Part shown: positions 13,870-14,821 of the stretch, piece after piece
How the letters are laid out: each line of letters opens with the position of its first letter
Numbering within the stretch: position 1 is the stretch's first letter
Source: Erysipelotrichaceae bacterium
GTDB lineage: Bacteria > Bacillota_I > Bacilli_A > Erysipelotrichales > Erysipelotrichaceae
Length of the DNA: 14,821 nt
NCBI GenBank assembly: GCA_019415435.1
Contig: DXZE01000026.1
Coordinates: forward strand, 1 to 14,821
Direction of reading: 5' to 3'
Position numbers and translations under genes: made by a program
The notes under the pieces: generated by a model
The model's database searches: none
What the model was told of the DNA's origin: nothing
Seen by the model: the letters and a program-made list of their open reading frames with translations, nothing else

Positions 13870-13900
13870 ATAGTAAATTGTTTTTATCCTTTGATGTCAG
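13870..13900 (-). promoter_or_regulatory. Weak candidate promoter for the mgtE leader
   Basis: CTGACA (13900-13895) is a 5/6 match to a -35 and TACTAT (13875-13870) a 4/6 match to a -10, with a 19-base spacer that is longer than ideal. They overlap the end of the lysR gene. Transcription would start near 13863, giving a leader of about 160 bases that includes the upstream ORF. Read-through from lysR is an alternative, since no terminator separates them. Confidence 0.3.
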
Positions 13901-14753
13901 AAAAAATTTCCCAGAATCTCTTTTCATTTTCATTTCTTTGTTTTGTCCTGTTTCGGATCAGACATATGGAGCTGTTCAGTTTCTTTTCATCAATATTTAC
14001 TGCTTCAAGATGATGAGAAAGAGAGAAGACAGAAGAAGGGATTAAAGCAATGCCAATACCAGCTTCAGCCCATTGCAGGCTGGTTCTGGCATCATCATTG
14101 ACACATATGGCATCCATGGAAATGTTTTTCTGGGCAAAGATATCATGAATAGTCTGTTCCCAACGGCGGTAAATAATCAGTGGCTTGTTTTCAAGACCCT
14201 TCAGTGTAATAACACCGTCCTGAAACTGCTTCATGTATTCATGTGTACCGCAGGCAATGAAGTGATCATTGTTTAATGTGATGACATCAAGCCCTCTTTG
14301 GGCAAACGGGGTACGGACTACCGCAAAGTCAATCCGCTGTCTGCGGATATCATCCAGCATCTGAAAGGTATTGCCATCTTCTACAGAGAAACTGATACCA
14401 GGATACATATGAAGATACTTCTTTAATGGTTCTAAAAAAGCTGGACATGTGCCGGAAGAAACAACGCCTAGTCTCAGCTTTCCTCTTAAACCAGAGCGGA
14501 AATCTCTGAGATCTTCTCTTGCTTCGGTTTCAAGAGAGGCTATGCGTAAGGCATAGTCATACAGAATCTTACCTGCTTCCGTCAGATGAATGCCGCGGGA
14601 AGAACGGTTGAACAGTCTTACTCCATACTCTTCTTCCAGATTCTGTATCTGAAGAGACAAAGGAGGCTGCGACATATGGAGTTTTCTTGCGGCAGCTGAA
14701 ATACTGCCTTCTTCTGCTACGGTAATGAAAAACTGAAGACGTTCACTTTCCAT
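13884..14753 (-). CDS. LysR-family transcriptional regulator
   Basis: A 289-residue LTTR of normal length. The N-terminal winged helix-turn-helix is clear: RLQFFITVAEEGSISAAARK, then LHMSQPPLSLQIQNLEEEYG and RLFNRSSRGIHLTEAG (residues 5-68). The effector domain begins KLRLGVVSSGTCPAF (about 91) and includes VEDGNTFQMLDDIRRQRIDFAVV. The ligand and targets are unknown. LTTRs often control a divergent neighbour, which here would lie beyond 14821. The start ATG at 14753 has no strong Shine-Dalgarno; TATAAT (14776-14771) is 17 bases upstream. The gene ends 63 bases before the leader ORF of mgtE. Confidence 0.92.
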   Translation of the reverse strand: MESERLQFFITVAEEGSISAAARKLHMSQPPLSLQIQNLEEEYGVRLFNRSSRGIHLTEAGKILYDYALRIASLETEAREDLRDFRSGLRGKLRLGVVSSGTCPAFLEPLKKYLHMYPGISFSVEDGNTFQMLDDIRRQRIDFAVVRTPFAQRGLDVITLNNDHFIACGTHEYMKQFQDGVITLKGLENKPLIIYRRWEQTIHDIFAQKNISMDAICVNDDARTSLQWAEAGIGIALIPSSVFSLSHHLEAVNIDEKKLNSSICLIRNRTKQRNENEKRFWEIFSDIKG

Positions 14754-14821
14754 ATCTTAACTATATAAAAATTATATGGAATAATCCAGTAATAATATAT
14801 TTCGTATGGCAAAACTATGTC
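14754..14821 (-). promoter_or_regulatory. lysR upstream region with -10 box and AT-rich dyad
   Basis: TATAAT (14776-14771, minus) is a good -10. It lies inside a perfect dyad ATATAA-AAA-TTATAT (14763-14777), 15 bases with T-N11-A-like geometry, as LysR-type autoregulatory sites often have. AT-rich dyads arise easily by chance, so the operator call is weak. No divergent gene start is visible before the window ends. Confidence 0.35.

Noticed and set aside
13704..13900. M-box (ykoK) magnesium riboswitch before mgtE
   Set aside because: I looked for the conserved AGGTGAGGCTCC-type core and the late conserved GGGATGAAAACC-like segment on the minus strand and did not see them. The leader is also short (about 130-160 bases) and explained by the hairpin and ORF. 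A covariance-model search would settle it.
13764..14045. Plus-strand open frame of 93 codons
   Set aside because: It lies antisense to the lysR end and the mgtE leader, has no ribosome binding site, and shows no protein-like pattern.
1..14821. CRISPR array, tRNA, rRNA, prophage or integrative-element genes
   Set aside because: No regularly spaced repeats, cloverleaf sequences, integrase or phage structural genes were seen on either strand.

Overview
The window looks like chromosomal DNA of a low-to-moderate G+C Gram-positive bacterium (Bacillota). It has strong AGGAGG-type ribosome binding sites, intrinsic hairpin terminators, a MarR-led pair of ABC half-exporters, PrsW, DeoC, MgtE, and a tryptophanyl-tRNA synthetase longer than usual. 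An Erysipelotrichales-like host is my guess from overall style; nothing in the window proves it. No tRNA, rRNA, CRISPR array or phage module was seen.

Layout. Positions 1-153 are the right end of an IS200/IS605-type element: the decayed tail of a tnpB gene plus the 3' part of its omega RNA, ending in the terminal hairpin. Positions 232-1932 hold a type I L-asparaginase and a HAD phosphatase in one operon. Positions 1997-2908 are a decay zone. The first part of a Na/Pi cotransporter gene is joined to the last part of an esterase gene, and the esterase part carries a frameshift and a stop. Positions 2909-3766 (minus) encode a DMT/EamA transporter. It is divergent from a plus-strand operon at 3817-6146 encoding a PrsW-like intramembrane protease, a PfkB-family sugar-phosphate kinase and deoxyribose-phosphate aldolase. 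Positions 6230-10995 hold a second plus-strand operon: MarR regulator, two halves of a heterodimeric ABC exporter, and a second DMT transporter. Two convergent terminators (11045-11112) separate it from a minus-strand block: trpS, mgtE and a LysR-type regulator.

How the genes fit together. The marR-ABC-ABC-DMT operon reads as a self-regulated efflux module. A near-perfect palindrome at 6173-6214 serves as terminator for deoC, carries the -10 box of the marR promoter, and is a good candidate for the MarR operator. The two ABC halves have matched defects (Asp in place of the catalytic Glu in one, a degenerate signature motif in the other), as expected for an asymmetric heterodimer. The kinase-aldolase pair suggests pentose or deoxyribose phosphate metabolism.

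The most interesting locus is the mgtE leader (13704-13836, minus strand). It carries a 24-codon upstream ORF with its own ribosome binding site and a Pro-Pro pair. That ORF is embedded in a 13-bp hairpin followed by a T-tract. The 3' arm of the hairpin can alternatively pair with a second copy of the same 9-mer next to the mgtE ribosome binding site, and a neighbouring CCGCC (the Pro-Pro codons) is complementary to the GGAGG itself. This looks like a ribosome-controlled attenuator for a magnesium channel. I see no match to the M-box riboswitch.
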